This document shows positions 35,019 through 50,052 of a stretch of DNA of 64,000 nucleotides, in pieces. The notes under the pieces were generated by a model. That model ran no database searches and had not been told where the DNA came from. It saw nothing but the letters and a program-made list of their open reading frames with translations. Origin of the DNA: Tomocerus qinae. Lineage: Eukaryota > Arthropoda > Collembola > Entomobryomorpha > Tomoceridae. The position numbers and the translations under genes are program-made. Position 1 is the first letter of the stretch. Every line of letters starts with the position of its first letter. The stretch lies in contig CM034547.1 of NCBI GenBank assembly GCA_020055645.1, positions 25,196,513 through 25,260,512 of the forward strand, in the 5' to 3' direction.

Positions 35019-38000
35019 CTACAGATGCATGAGAACTCGCTTAGCGACCGTACATAACGCAATTTTACATACATGTTCATTCCATATACAACTACCTTTT
35101 CTATATCACCATAAATATTTTAAGCCATTTCCAGTCAGGTTGCCAGTTGCTAGTTCAGCACAGAAACTATTCTGCTCTGGGCTCCTACTACTACATTCCT
35201 CCAAACGTGAAAAATGTCCTTTTGACTGATTTGGCTGCAAGAAGGGAGGAGGGTTAGCATTTCGGAGTACCGAAGTAGAGCAAGTTAGTCAGTCCTTCCG
35301 CTCAAATATCTACTCATGAATGGAATAAATATAAAGTAAAAGGACCACCGTCTTGCTCTTAAAATACTTGTTGGCTTATTGTTGTGTCTTCATGCATTAC
35401 AGATTTTCCCTTAAAACATTCCCTAAAGACTGATCTAGGTACAACTCACGATATCATTTAATACACATTGAGATATTTACAAAGATTTTTTTATAATTTT
35501 GCACATCTTGACGTGTATCTGTAACTTTACATTCCAATGCATTTAAAGTCGATTTAAAATTAAATCAAATGGCGTTTTACTTCTGACGGTAAAGTATTGT
35601 CGTAGTTGTCTTTGGGCAGGATTTTTGCACTATAAGCAATTGGATTTTAAAGATATTGAACACAGGATGTTTATATGATGATAAGATACATATGATATTT
35701 GTAAATGATAATGGCTATGAACGTAAAGTGTGCTAATATTTACTCGTGGCTGTGTCTTCTTTGAATTCCTAATACTAATGAATGAAAGAACAAGTTCTAT
35801 AAACAAAAATCTGTTGTACTCTTTATTTGCTTAGCTGTAAACACTATTTTGCTCAACATAGAGAGGCACTGTGCACTATGCATTATGATCTAGTATATAT
35901 TTAATGTTGATTATGTACCCCAGCTTGTGTTCTCAGTATATTTCATTCATTTCATACTCCAGGAGATTTTCAGTGAGGTCTAGTCTACGCCAAGTCAGCC
36001 TCCCTCCAACTTCGAATTTCTCAGCTAGCCTGGAAACTCACATCTTCTATCATAACAAACATACACAAAATGATGACGGGGTTACAAATCATTTTGAGAT
36101 GTCTTAAAATATCATCCTTTCCGGGCCTGGTTGCATTCACTCTAACTACCAGTCTTACTAGACTCCTTTATACTACAGTATGTTAGTAGTTACATGTTGT
36201 TGAAACAGAAAACAGCGATGCAGACAATTACTGCTCTGTAGCTTGTACACAATCCTAAACTAGATACATACATAACCAGATACACATTGCACATACAATC
36301 AGACTGGAGGTCTATATGCATCATGATCTCCTATGTGGTAATTTCAATCCCTAATAATAATGCATTGATATCGTATTGTGCACCACCTTTGTCTCATATG
36401 TGCTTAGATACATATATGACGATAATTTACTGCATGCACATATTTCCTCAGACTTTCAATCAGTTTAGCCTGACAAAGAAGAAACAGTTCAGCTTTACTA
36501 CATTCCTCTACATATATTCTGAAAGTGAAAACCATCTGTCTCGTAATACAACAGTTTAAAGTGTGCTCAGACTTGTCTCACTATGCGTATATAATCTAAC
36601 ATTCATCTATGAAACATAATACATGCATACCAGCAGCAGCATAGTTTCTCATCATGACTTAATGAATAGTATGTTGTCAAATCAAACAATTTTTTGTTTC
36701 ATTTATAAAGGACACTGGCCAAAATGACCATTTTAATAATAGTAATCGTTTGCAAATCTGTATAACTTTCGTTAAACACAGTACAATCACATAAGTAATA
36801 ATAATTATAGGTGTTTATCTATAGTAACTCTTATACAGACCCATAGATCAATTACCATGTAGTATTCCTATATACACAATGCCCAGGTTTTCAACAGAAT
36901 TACATACATAAACAACGAAAACAAGCAAAGCAGAAGTAATCTATGTAAGTTAACTATTGCCATTAAGTCAACAGAAGATTTTAGAATCACCGACAGTTGT
37001 TCGAGTAGATCTTTGTAGCACAAAGACATGTAGACATTCGTAAAAGGAATCTGGATAAAAGGAAAAGACTCTTAAGTGGAAAGTGTCGTTATCTGTATGC
37101 CTTTTGGTCTGATTTCTTTGCATTGCAAAAGGGTAGACAGGACAGTAAAACTTACTTGAAAAATATCAACAAGGATAGAAAAAAACAGTGGTCATTTCGG
37201 CACATTGCACTATATGGTGATAACATGAACAGGAGGCATTAATAGTATCTAACTTCATGAAACATGCGCTAAATTTATAACAGTTGATAAGATAAGAGAA
37301 ACGCTGTATTTTGGGCTTAAAAATGTTAATATCTAATTACAGATAAGTATACTAAGAAAGTCTTACATTTTATCGCAGTTGTCCCCTAATTCCTTTTAGC
37401 CGGATCCGACTGGATATCAGAGTATTAGTTCGAAGTCGAAGCTTGAGTTTATGCTAGAAGAAGTTTCTCATGGAGTCTGCCAATCAGCCAGTTGAGATTC
37501 TGTCATTTTTCATTGCGTGGTTCTTCTGGGTTGGATCTGCTTCTACATCTTATCAGTTCAGAACGTGAATCTGTTGTCTCTGTGTGTGCTGTTACATATA
37601 GAATAAATATAGCAGTACTAGGTGGTTACATACAAGGTCTGTATTATTATAAGTACATAATTGTCTGCTGGGTCGGGTTAGCTAGGTCGCTGCATTGTAA
37701 AAGTGTAATATGATGCGACTCGTGTGCTGCTGCGTCTGTATTTCTTTTGCTGATGATAAGACACAAGACTGCATTTGAGTGAAATAAGAATTACTTAAGA
37801 CAGACAGTGGGCGCGTGCTACTAATGAGATGCTCTTTCTTTTGAAGTGACACGCAGAGACTTTTAGTCAGTGACCGCACACATGTTCGTGTCGTCCCTGC
37901 TGTGTCTGACCCTTCCAACATTCCCCAACATACCGACAGACCCTTCTGGCCATTTTTAGTATTTATGGTCATCCATAGAGTCACAATGTCACTAATAATA

Positions 38001-41000
38001 AATCTACAAGTCGGAAGTTGTTTTCGGCGAGGGAGGAACCCGGAAAGGGCTCATTCTATAAGAAGACCATTTACAATAAGTCAAGCTATACTTACAAATT
38101 AATACCTAACATTAACACATGGCTACAGCTTTCCGACTTATCATACAAGAATCTCAACATCATCGTCGTGTGCCATGCAGACTGCAGACCAGACAACATT
38201 TTCAGTTTCTTGTTGAATAATATGGACTCTGTCTTATTATGTCACCACGGTCAAAGGATCACTTCAATTGTTATGTATGCTAATAGTATGTTACAGTAAA
38301 TGGAAGTACCAACTTTTATATTGGCTACTAGTAGATGAATACGCAATAGTAATTCTTTTAACATAATATGTTCAATATTCTAAGCCAAATAAGTAACAGC
38401 TTAAATTAAATTTTGTACTTTACATAAACTCACCCAAGGAAAGGCAGTCTTTAATAGAAATATTTCGCAATGGTTAAACTATAAGAGATTTCGACTTTTA
38501 TTTCTTCTGTTCAAAGACCATATCAGTAATCTAATCAGTACATTTTATTACAGGATTACTCGTTTTTCACAAAAGAAATACGAAATTAAAGCTAACGAAA
38601 TTTTTATAAGTTCATTTACACAGGAAAATGGTAGCTACATAGCCTTAAATATTGGTTGAATTTTATTACTAGAGATTCTCATACTCCTGTAGCATAAATG
38701 CAACTTGTAATTACTGTAATACCTATTCAATTACAACTAGACAGATATATTTATCAATGCAGTACTGTATTATGACTAACATATAATATTATCTTGGTGA
38801 TATGTCAGTTTACTTTTTGAGTATTGTGCTTAATATTACTTAAGGATAAATGCTTTTGCTAGCTTGCAATGTTACATTGATAGTACAGAGTTACGTCAGA
38901 TACTATCTGCATATGACATAGGGTAAGGTATTATGTTACAGTAACTTGGGACAAAATTATAAGGTATTTACATTATTTATGTATATAATAATCTCTATAT
39001 AATGCTAAAAATATTATGCGAGATTACATAGGATACCGACATTGTAATGTATAATGATAATTAGTACTTACAGTTACAATTAGTAGATTTATGAATCAAT
39101 AATACAACTTTCCTAAGATCACCTACTAGTGACTATATTGCAATACCTTCTCTTCCCATCCAAGAATCGACATTATTTCTAAAAGCAATTATAATCTTGT
39201 TTTGCAAATTGGGCACTCGCCATGTGATTCGACATCCACTACATTACAGTTAGACACAAATATTTGAAAATAGTATCTCACAAACAATTCCTCCAATAAT
39301 CTACCCGTGATGATGAGTACACTGTATTATAACTTAACTATGAAATAATATATAAAAATCTTAGGTACAATTGGAAGCAATATCAGATGTATACAGCAGT
39401 TTTCTTATATTTCATATTTTACAAGGATAAATCTAAGAGTATATTTTACACCATGAAATACACCGAATCCGCATAAAAGGGAGAGATTATATAAAGTTTA
39501 CTTATCACCCAGTAAATAATAGTTCTCTTATGTACATTGCATTTGAAATGACACATATAAACCTTTGTGAGAGTGAGATGAAGCAGTTCTATACGTACAC
39601 GGTACTTTGATTAATATTAAAACCTTCTACACTTTATGTTTGAAGTACAGCGTTGCTACTCATTGTAGCAGAACTAAAATTAGAGAGCCTAAAATATTTT
39701 GGTATGCAAGGTCCATATTTTGATATAGGTATCAATTATTAATTTATCTACCATTTAAAACAAATTACCTAGAAATAGCTTTAAAGATTGATGGTAAGCT
39801 ATCTTAATAATAGCATTTCCATTGGGTCAGGGTCAGGGCACAAATATGCAAACATTTTCACAAATCCGAAAGCTTTTAGGCATAGGTATCATACATAAAG
39901 CCAATCATTGCTGATTATTTTCTCCATTAATAGCAATGATGCTAAAGGTTAGTTTGAGTATAGATTAGTATAGACTTGTAGTGTCGTATAACAAATCGTT
40001 TCAATGATTAATGATCTATGATATAAAGAAATATAGGAAAATGCTCGCTTATTATCACGACTGTTATTTAGGTTTATTGGTGGCTTGCACTGAACTTGAT
40101 TAGTACACGTTTCAAAGATTAAAGCTTTACCAGCTCTTTGGGGACAAGCTATTTCGTGATTAGTATTCTTATTTTGGGCAATGTCATTTATCAATTATAA
40201 TTAACATAAATTCTTCAGTATTGACGATGTTACTTGACTATCTTAAATATGCAATGACAAATGTGGTTTCTTTTCTGATTATTTCATTTGCTTTAAATTA
40301 TTAAATTGTGTATCTATTTGGGCTAATAACTCTAAATGTAGCATTCTACTACATTTCAATAACATTCTGATTTTAATTAATTGTATATTGTGAATAATTT
40401 TAGCTTACTTTCTTAGATCTTTGGTTGCTTATAATTTTAACGTAAAAACAATACTTTTCTGTACCTCTGCCTCTCAACGGGTTTATATGAATTATAAAAT
40501 ATCAATTTTAGACATAAATAACAACAGCATACTGCTCTAATCTATCATTTAAATGAGCATTCTATACTCTCAAATACATGAGGAATTTTTGGAGCAGCCA
40601 TTTTCATATACTATTATCATTTTTATTTCGTTATAATTAGTCCTCTACTTCATTATTTTGGATATTCAGTTTTAGTTAACTTAAACTGCAGTATTGCAGA
40701 AATATTGTAGTAATTAATTTAGGTACCCAAACTTATCGTAGTTTACTTACATAGGCATACTTTAAATAACTATACTGCATATAATAATGATGTCATTCAG
40801 CCAGATTACGCTTCACATTATACGTAGTAATTTATGTTATATACTGGTAAATATCTACTTCATCACTAAATATATGGACACTATGCATTAAATGTTAAAA
40901 TCTGGACTTTCATTTTAATTTAGGTTACGTTATTATTAATTCGTCATTTAATCATGAATTGGATTTCCTGTGCAAGAACTTTGAAACGGTAGTTTAAATA

Positions 41001-41656
41001 TTATTTGGTATACACACCTACTACGCACCAAATATATTTCGATAAGATTTCATCTGCAAAAGCTTTAAAATAGTAGTTAATACTCTGATGACTATTTATT
41101 TAGATTATTACATTATCATAATGAGTTTATGAGTATTTTAGGTAACTGAAACACTGAAATACAAATGAATACCAAATCTATAACATGACTCAACTTTTTA
41201 ATATAAATTGTTAAAAATTTACAAAAATGTGCCGTAGGCCGAACTGTCTCTTTCGCAAAACGTAGCACATACATATAGCTTTCATAAATAATAAACAAAA
41301 AAATGACAATCGAAATGAATTATAGCATAAAGCAAAACACAAAAAGAGCAAATATTGTGCTCTCATACCTAGTTTAATTGAACTAGAACTTTTGGTTATT
41401 ATGCGTAGAATGCTATTGTAGTTAAACAAAAGTTGTACATCATATTACCTCTAGTTTACAAGGGTATAAAAATGGCTTTCGTATTTTTCGCTGAAAAATA
41501 GACAAGAGAGTCCCCGAGTGCATTGCAGGGGTCTGGGTACGTACAGCTATTAAATTTGGACAATCAAAACTATCTATATAACGTAAAATGTGTAAATAAA
41601 TTAGCTTTATATTTGTACAAATCGTGAGCACGAGATCAGTTCCAGTATTATTGAAC

Positions 41657-42900
<1,244 letters not shown>

Positions 42901-44885
42901 TTTAATGCAGTGAAAATGGCTCTGAAATATCAATTAAACGAACTTTAAAACGAATAATTTTGATCTTATCTCAAATTTTTTCATTTACTTTACGAATAGG
43001 CTACACAATTTTTATGTAAACCGATATGTTGTGTATGTAGAAGATGAAAGATCTAAGCAAAAATTCCATGTAAACGTACCGATTAAAAATTCCTAAGCCA
43101 AAAGAAATTTTACACAGATTAAGACCAACACTTTGGAAAATAAAACAGTAGTAATTGGCATTATCCGCCGAGTAATTTCTCAGCAAGGAATAATGTCATA
43201 TTATATAACAATGCAGTTTCCGTTCTAGTACACCAATTTAGGAGTTTGGCAGACAAGTGCAAGTAGAAAGAAGATAGTAGCCGTATAACTACATGTAGAT
43301 AGAACCTTTTAAACGCTTCGCAGAGCATGTACTGACTGTGATCGCTTAACTACTATGTTATTAAGGTCCTTTACCTATCAAGATAGCAGAGATAACAATT
43401 GTGAGAATATAAATCAGCACATAACCACACCACACACATAGGGCTGAAACTGGAGACAGCTTATCTAGCAGACTAGAACTAGACTACGAACGAATTACTG
43501 ATACAGATAGAAACAGATACAAAACAAAATACACATACTAAAGCTTGTGTGTATAGCATGCTATAAATATACTGAGGGAGAAACTATAACGAAACGATAA
43601 GCACGTGGTGCCACCTTCACCAATGCCCATACATATGCTTTCTTGCCCTTTTCTCCATATAGTTTTACTATTTTCTCTATTATTCCATTTTCACATGCAA
43701 CGTGACTTTCTTCAAAAGAAAGGACATGGGAAAAAGAAACCGACCAGGAATAATACATGAATGCTTATAATTGGTTAACACCAGTGAAAAGGAATTTCAT
43801 TTACATCCTACAAAGAGAAAGGCGTACGAGTGAAAGCATTAGTGGAGACGAGTTGTGAATTGTGAATACCGAAACCACCGATATGACAAGGCAATATGCA
43901 ATCCACGTAAACTTTCTCCTTTCATTTTACCCAAACACAGCAAAACTCCAAATTAACAATCTGCTTAAACCATGAAGATGTAATTAAATTATGAGGTTTT
44001 CCTTTGCAATTTTTAATGGTGCTTGGGTGTAAAAAGAGATATTCTTTACACGGTCGCTTCACAATCTAATTTTTTATAATAGCAGAACGGATAAAGATAC
44101 ACCGAGTTAATATGAATAAGCAAAACCTCTTCGTCGTTTTTCAATTCAGTGTCGTTTAATTTAATGCAGAATTGGCTATATATGTACTAATATAATATAC
44201 AAATCTGTACTTCACCAGTCACCACCAGCCCCAATACAAACCCACTATGTATACCAGTTGTCTCTAGTTCCAGCTCACAACTTCTTGAATTTTGGGCCAG
44301 ATTTTAAGTGCAAAAGGAGATATATGCATTGCCTAACATATACAATAACTTTGAAAAACATGTCTGTATGAACAAATGTAGTCAGGTATATTAATGAAAG
44401 TTTTTGTAATAATTTTAAGTATACAGTATTAACATACAGTATAAACGGCATTGAAAAATGATCATATTCCAAATAATATAGAAAATATCGATATATATTT
44501 TCTTAAACTCCAAACGTTTTACAATCGAGAGTTGATAATAGAATCTTTTATCTAAGGATTTACATGCTTTATACAAGTAATTCTTAACTAGGCATATTTT
44601 CTTGATGATCATATACAATTATTAAATAGTGAGCTCATAATATTATTATATTTAATACACTGCGAGCAGTTAACACTTTAAACAGTCGCATCAGTGCATA
44701 GTGTATTTTTTATCAGAGTCGGAGAGACAGTTAGACCACTCTTACAATTGTAAATACAACCGGTCAGAAAATGTCAATTACTGTGAATAGCAAGTTTTTC
44801 ATGATAGTTTATAGTAACTTATTAGGACAAATTATTTTGTTTCGTTTGCAATCATCCTTATCGATATTTTATGAAGAAAAATACG
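42901..44885. other. Intergenic region CCDC102A to VPS25
   Basis: About 2 kb, A+T-rich. The frame at 43561-43758 has no splice or homology support. Nothing else is seen; contains the CCDC102A promoter and VPS25 3' end. Confidence 0.65.
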
Positions 44886-46032
44886 TTAAAAAAATTTGAC
44901 TCCTTCTTCACCCATAAGTTCAGCTTTTCCTTGAGACTGTAAAGATTGGAGACAACGAATTAGCATCGCAGTGTCCATTCCATTAAACTCTGCACCCTCA
45001 GCATTAGTTAACTCGAAAATTGTTGCGACACTCTTGCCCAATCCATTATCTTCGGCGAATGTATAGATAATATTGCCCCATTCTACGGGGGAATGCCAAA
45101 ACACAAAACACCTAATAATCCAAATAAAAAACTTTAGACACTGATCTATTCCTTTACAAAACGCCTGTATCTAAATATGAATTGTATTTAACCTGTCCTT
45201 AACGTCGGCATTTATCCACTCTACTTCGCCTCGGCTGTTCATGTCATCGAGTATGGTTTCAACTTCTTGAACTGATAATTGTCGTTTGATTCGTCCGTTG
45301 TTAAAAAGGGGAATATCAACATTGGATTTCTCTAAAATATATATTTGGTTACTCTTACAATAATTTCTTATTAGTTTACTCCAAATTTCCATCTGCCTTT
45401 TTCTTGTTGCCGCATTAGGTTGAATTCTACATTTAAAAATAATTTAATTAGAATTTAAGACACATAGTACATACGACACAATATTATTATTATCTATACA
45501 CGCCTTGTCATTTTCCTTTCTCTAACCTCAATTCCAAATGTATCGCAGTTTCTACGGCTTGCTAATTGCTACAATGTAGGCTATATGATGACTTCGAAAT
45601 TGTAATCGAAATGTAGGTACAATATGTATTGTACATATATGTATGTGTAAGTGTATTATGTATTCTGGCTGCAAAAGTTTTTAAAATGAATTAAGGTTGG
45701 TGGATTGGTCTGAGTAATACTAAGGTTCCGGAATACTTTCTACGTGACTTTAATACTTTCCCTCATTAAACGTCACAACACTTTCTACACACTTTCTACA
45801 TACCTAACTTTCTCTCTTCCCAATTAAACCTCATACATAACTTTCACCAGTGCTTTCACCAGCAATGGACTCTGCTCTGGAGTCTGGAAAGCTAAAAGCC
45901 TTGATGTACACATCTGCAGTATGAAATATGAAGATGAACATATATAGCAAGAAGTTAATTGTTCTGGCATAATTACGTAAAAAATGGAGGAAAGAAATAT
46001 TGCGTAGGCCACTCAAAACCATCGGAAGTCAT
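44886..46032 (-). CDS. VPS25: VPS25, ESCRT-II subunit
   Basis: A winged-helix subunit of ESCRT-II that links ESCRT-I/II to VPS20 in endosomal sorting and multivesicular body formation. Exon 1 (45977-46032) encodes MTSDGFEWPTQYFFPPFF, whose PPFF motif contacts VPS22/VPS36. Exon 2 (about 45193-45428) encodes IQPNAATRKRQMEIWSKL to DIPLFNNGRIKRQLSVQEVE and GEVEWIN. Exon 3 (44886-45111) encodes CFVFWHSPVEWGNIIYTF, the second winged helix and the terminal GVKFF identical to the family end. About 172 residues, against 176 in human. Intron 1 contains actttcacc repeat sequence. Divergent from UBE2F. Confidence 0.96.
45729..45862. repeat. Actttcacc / actttcta motif repeat in VPS25 intron 1
   Basis: Blocks of actttc recur about every 10-25 bases (tactttctacgtgac, atactttccctc, acactttctacac, taactttcaccagtgctttcacc). 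This resembles the intronic sequences at 1804-1840 and 13786-13872. Confidence 0.45.
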
Positions 46033-46178
46033 TATTTTTCGCCTCTTAAAATTTGTCGCCGTGTTCCGTTATTTGACAGCCTTTCGCCAGTAGGGCAGTA
46101 TACTAGTAAGTAAAGTATCTTCCTATAAGCAGCTATATTATCAGCAGTTTTTCGGGGGTAGAACTATTTACATCAGAT

Positions 46179-46615
46179 TTAGATTTTATCTGTTTTTTCG
46201 TCACCGAAGTCTTGACATGGGAGTTCAGATTTGAGTCTATGAATCCTGTAAAGAAAGTCCAACCAAGGATTTATTATCAGTTTAGGATTCACAATAACAT
46301 TTTAAGCATGTATAGCATACATGATCGTATTAAAAAACAAAGAATACAACTAGTACTACTAAATACTAATGTATGAATCTATTTAAGTATTTTTAACTAC
46401 CGTAGAATGTTCAACCTCTTTAGACTTCTTTCATCCATTAGATCTCCATCCCTGAACCTGTCAAAATTCAAAAACGAAATGTTTGAATTTGAATATATCG
46501 CACAATTTACACTTTACACAACTCTATTGAATTAATACCCAGTGTATAATTTAAATATTTACCGCTCTAAGGTCGAATGAACTCCAATACATACAAATGT
46601 CCTGTCTCCACGTGA
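46179..46615 (-). CDS. Orphan three-exon coding segment between VPS25 and UBE2F (5' end unknown)
   Basis: Three exons have good splice sites and agreeing phases: 46563-46615 (SRGDRTFVCIGVHSTLE), 46401-46457 (FRDGDLMDERSLKRLNIL) and 46179-46245 (RIHRLKSELPCQDFGDEKT, ending DKI then TAA). Both junctions create Arg codons from CG+G. Together they read as 58 continuous residues, charged and codon-like. A start codon was not found: an in-frame TGA precedes the first exon and the acceptor there (ATGAAAG) is weak. It lies on the VPS25 strand, 147 bp upstream of its ATG, so it could be a separate small gene or an upstream reading frame in VPS25 transcripts. Protein not recognised. Confidence 0.45.
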
Positions 46616-46863
46616 CTTTCATAACAAAATACGAAGAAAACAAAATAAATAATTTTTAGAGCTCAAAGCTCGAGCAAACAAACAAGCCAGACTAAAAATC
46701 AATCAATATTTTTGTTTCAAGATCTAATTGAATTAAACTAATTTGTGGCATAAGTTATACCCAACTAACGAAGGCAAAGGGTTAACTTTCAGGAAGTGAT
46801 TGCATATAGGTTAAGTGACTGTGCCACTACGATCGGGAAATACCTCAATTTATAAATATAATA

Positions 46864-47940
46864 ATGCTCACTTTAACAAAAAAGTTAAAGTCAGAACAGC
46901 AAGAACTGTCCAACAATAACAATAATGTTACACCTGCCAAAAAGATTTCAGTGCGAGATCGGTTGCTTGTTAAAGAAGTAAAGTTATTTTTAACTAATTT
47001 TATTTACTAAGTTTACTCTGAAATGCTCGGAGATTTAAAAACTCATAGATTCAAGTTTGAATAAATTATATTATTAGCGTCAATTATGTGATTTAGAAAG
47101 TGTCAGGTAAAAGGGGAAGTAATAACAGTGGTTACATTTTACTTTTTAGGTTCAGGAAGTAAACTCAGCCCTACCGTCATCTTGTAAATTAGATTTTCCA
47201 GATGATGACAAGCTGTATGACTTTAATTTGACTATTACACCTGAAGAAGGATTTTGGAAAGGAGGACGCTTCAAGTTTCACATATTTGTTACCGAAGACT
47301 ACAATATAGCGGTTAGAATTTAGTAGTTTTAAGTCTGAAATAGTGTATGGATTTTTATTTTATGATTAGTGAAACAAAAATCCTCGTAACATATGCTGAT
47401 AGACATATTGACAGTATCTTTGAAATAGTTATGACATTTATATTTTATTTTTAGATTAAATAATATCATTCTTTATACCCATTGATTTGAACTATTTATA
47501 GCCTCCCACAGTTAAATGTCTAACTAAACTGTGGCATCCAAACATCAACGAAGATGGTGCGGTTTGTTTGTCACTGCTGAGACAATCGTCCATTGATGAG
47601 TTAGGATGGGCACCTACCAGAAGAATCAAGGACGTAGTTTGGGGACTCAACTCTTTATTTACAGTAATCATTATTATTATTATTAACTATTAATAGCAAT
47701 GGCACGCATATGAAAGTTTTGTAAATAACCATACGATTTACCGTTGACAATTTGCCAATGCTATATGTTAACTATATGTGGTTTTCTGCATAGGATTTGC
47801 TTAATTTTGAAGATCCGTTGAATATTGAGGCTTCAGAAATGTTTCAAAAAGATCCTAACCAATTTCAATCGAAAGTTAAGGATTACATCCAGCGTTATTG
47901 TCCACCAAGCACGTCAAGTTCAAGAACATCGCGTAAATAA
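46864..47940 (+). CDS. UBE2F: UBE2F, NEDD8-conjugating enzyme E2
   Basis: Transfers NEDD8 from UBA3/NAE1 to cullins, mainly CUL5 via RBX2. Four exons (about 46864-46976, 47151-47311, 47502-47662, 47795-47940). [18 protein letters not shown] and [12 protein letters not shown] form the N-terminal extension that docks on the E1. The UBC fold follows, with [20 protein letters not shown] containing the HPN motif and catalytic Cys, then [20 protein letters not shown] and [16 protein letters not shown]. The C-terminus extends slightly beyond human (TSSSRTSRK). The stop overlaps an AATAAA (47939-47944), so the 3' UTR may be very short. Confidence 0.96.
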
Positions 47941-50052
47941 TAAACTGTTTTTTTAGTTTCCCTTCTGTACATAAATTCCCAGAAATCGTAAAGGTTTTAT
48001 CCTCAAAATCGTCTTCGCTTTTATTAATTTTGTACTTATCTGAAATGAATCTACTCTACCTACGTGTGTAGAACCACTGAAACCAGAGTTTAAGTTAAAC
48101 CTTCTAAATCTATACATGTAAAACCGAATTTTACCAATCGATTCAGATTTATAAATTAGTTTCTTAATAATTCTCATGTGATTTCGTATGAAAGTATTGC
48201 GGTGTGAACTATCTTCAATGCTCTGTACATTTTGTAATATCAAATCATAACGTACGACAACTATATATAAATATAAGTAGCAATAATATCAATTACATGG
48301 ATCTCTACTTTATATGTATGTGAGATGAATGTAATACCCAAATACTGATTGTGTGACAAGTGACAATTAAAATAATTATTGGATTACTCCTCAGTTTCAA
48401 AAGTGATGGTTTATTCATTCTACAATATTTCAGATCATTTACATTAGCCACTGAGTAAACGTAATTGCACTTTATGTAATAGGTAAATATTTAGAACTGT
48501 ACGTTAGCCTATTTAAAGATTGTTGTTAAAACTTGCACTCATTTTTCACGGACAAAGACTGTAGGTACAATGATTTATTATACTATAAAAATACAACCTT
48601 TATAGTTCAAAAAATCATTTTGCCCAATTAGCATTCAACCGCGATAATGATTTTGCATATCATATAAAAGGCTAGAAACCAATAAAACAACTAACTTGGT
48701 AGTTGTTGATTTACTAATGATGCACTTTTATTCTACATTCTACAAAGAAACTTTGGTAGGATGGTTTATTTGTATACACTTACCAGTTAACCACAATACC
48801 ACTATTGAAATCGTATTCACTCACGATTGCACTACCCTTTATCATTGTATGCTTCACTTCTAATTTCGAAAGACATGATCTTCTATAAGGAGGTAAATAG
48901 CATATTACATCTACATTGCCAATTTAACAACTACTGCACTGCATGGCAAGATATTTTGATTAAAACGCTATCCTCTATTAGTTTTGGGTACTTCTAAAGT
49001 TTAATAGTGATTGATCTCACTTGTACGACTGTACCACTTGTACATAGTAACTGCAAATTCACATTTAGTTATTGCTCATTTCTCAAATATTGTGCCAAAA
49101 TGATTTTCGTAAAGGTGCCTAATGACAACATTATAGATTTACATAATTCAAACAATAGCAATTAATAATAACTGAACGCAAATATTTAATTGCTGAGATA
49201 AGCAATACTAATATTATTTCCTATTCCCGAAATCATTATGTACAAAACCATAACCATAACATGTATATTAAGTCAAGAACTATGTAATGATGCTAATAAT
49301 AATAGGCTACATTTTGCAACAATCCTAGTCTTGATAGAAATACATTTAAAACAAACAAGTATTTAACTTTCCATCTTAAAAAACGGATCATAATATTATC
49401 TGTATTCTGTTTACAAGTACATTGTTATACTTCTTATACTACAAATTCGATTAATCTAGCTAAACGCTAGTATAGCTACACTCAACAACAATCATCCATT
49501 ATCAATACAATGTTGATTATATAAATTGGAATGACACTAATTTAACTATTAGGAATCGAAAAACTATAAATAATACAGTGATGTACAAGAGAGTGTTTTA
49601 CGAATTGCAGTAAATTTTTGGTTAAATAATAATCTATAAAATTCACAATTCATGTGTGAACATTAAATAAATGTGTACATAGAAATATGTAAATTTTAAC
49701 AATAATAGTTTTAAAGAAAAAGAAACGTAAATTAGTGTAAGTGAGCAAGTCCTACTGTCAAAGTTTACATATATAAAGTTATATTTGGTTTAGGATTTCA
49801 ACAATAGAACTTCACAGTCCATCAACAGCTTGTCGTACGGTTTGTTTATTACAAGTATTCCCCTAAATACCTCTCACTGTTTGTCTGTGGTACTACCTTA
49901 CATAGTTTGTTATCATTATTGTGATGATATGAGTTTCTGGAGGCAACTGAACTCAAGTCAAATCTAAAAATTCTTAAATTAAATCGTGCAGAAATTAAAA
50001 TTCCGTAGATTTACATGCTTTTACAAGTTACAACTTATTTAAACCCTACGCT
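47941..50052. other. Convergent interval UBE2F / TOP1
   Basis: About 2.1 kb of A+T-rich sequence, probably including TOP1 3' UTR. No supported gene; the 47953-48243 minus frame has no splice context. Confidence 0.65.

Larger units (their letters stand above)
31336..41656. other. 10-kb region without a recognisable gene, upstream of Scratch
   Basis: Mostly A+T-rich. Several G+C-richer patches (31.6-32.4, 32.74-32.92, 33.6-33.8, 34.39-34.45, 34.62-35.25, 35.93-36.15, 37.4-38.2 kb) stand out. Some contain minus-strand frames with splice-like ends and are listed individually at low confidence. 38.3-41.6 kb shows nothing beyond A+T-rich sequence. Large flanks around a developmental repressor commonly hold enhancers and 5' UTR exons; this is an inference here. 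Confidence 0.6.

Noticed and set aside
37682-37984. 100-codon minus-strand frame
   Set aside because: Two other frames in the same patch are equally open, there is no phase-compatible exon and length is within chance for a 10-kb A+T-rich region.
47669-47688. Short att triplet microsatellite
   Set aside because: About five units in a UBE2F intron; ordinary simple repeat.
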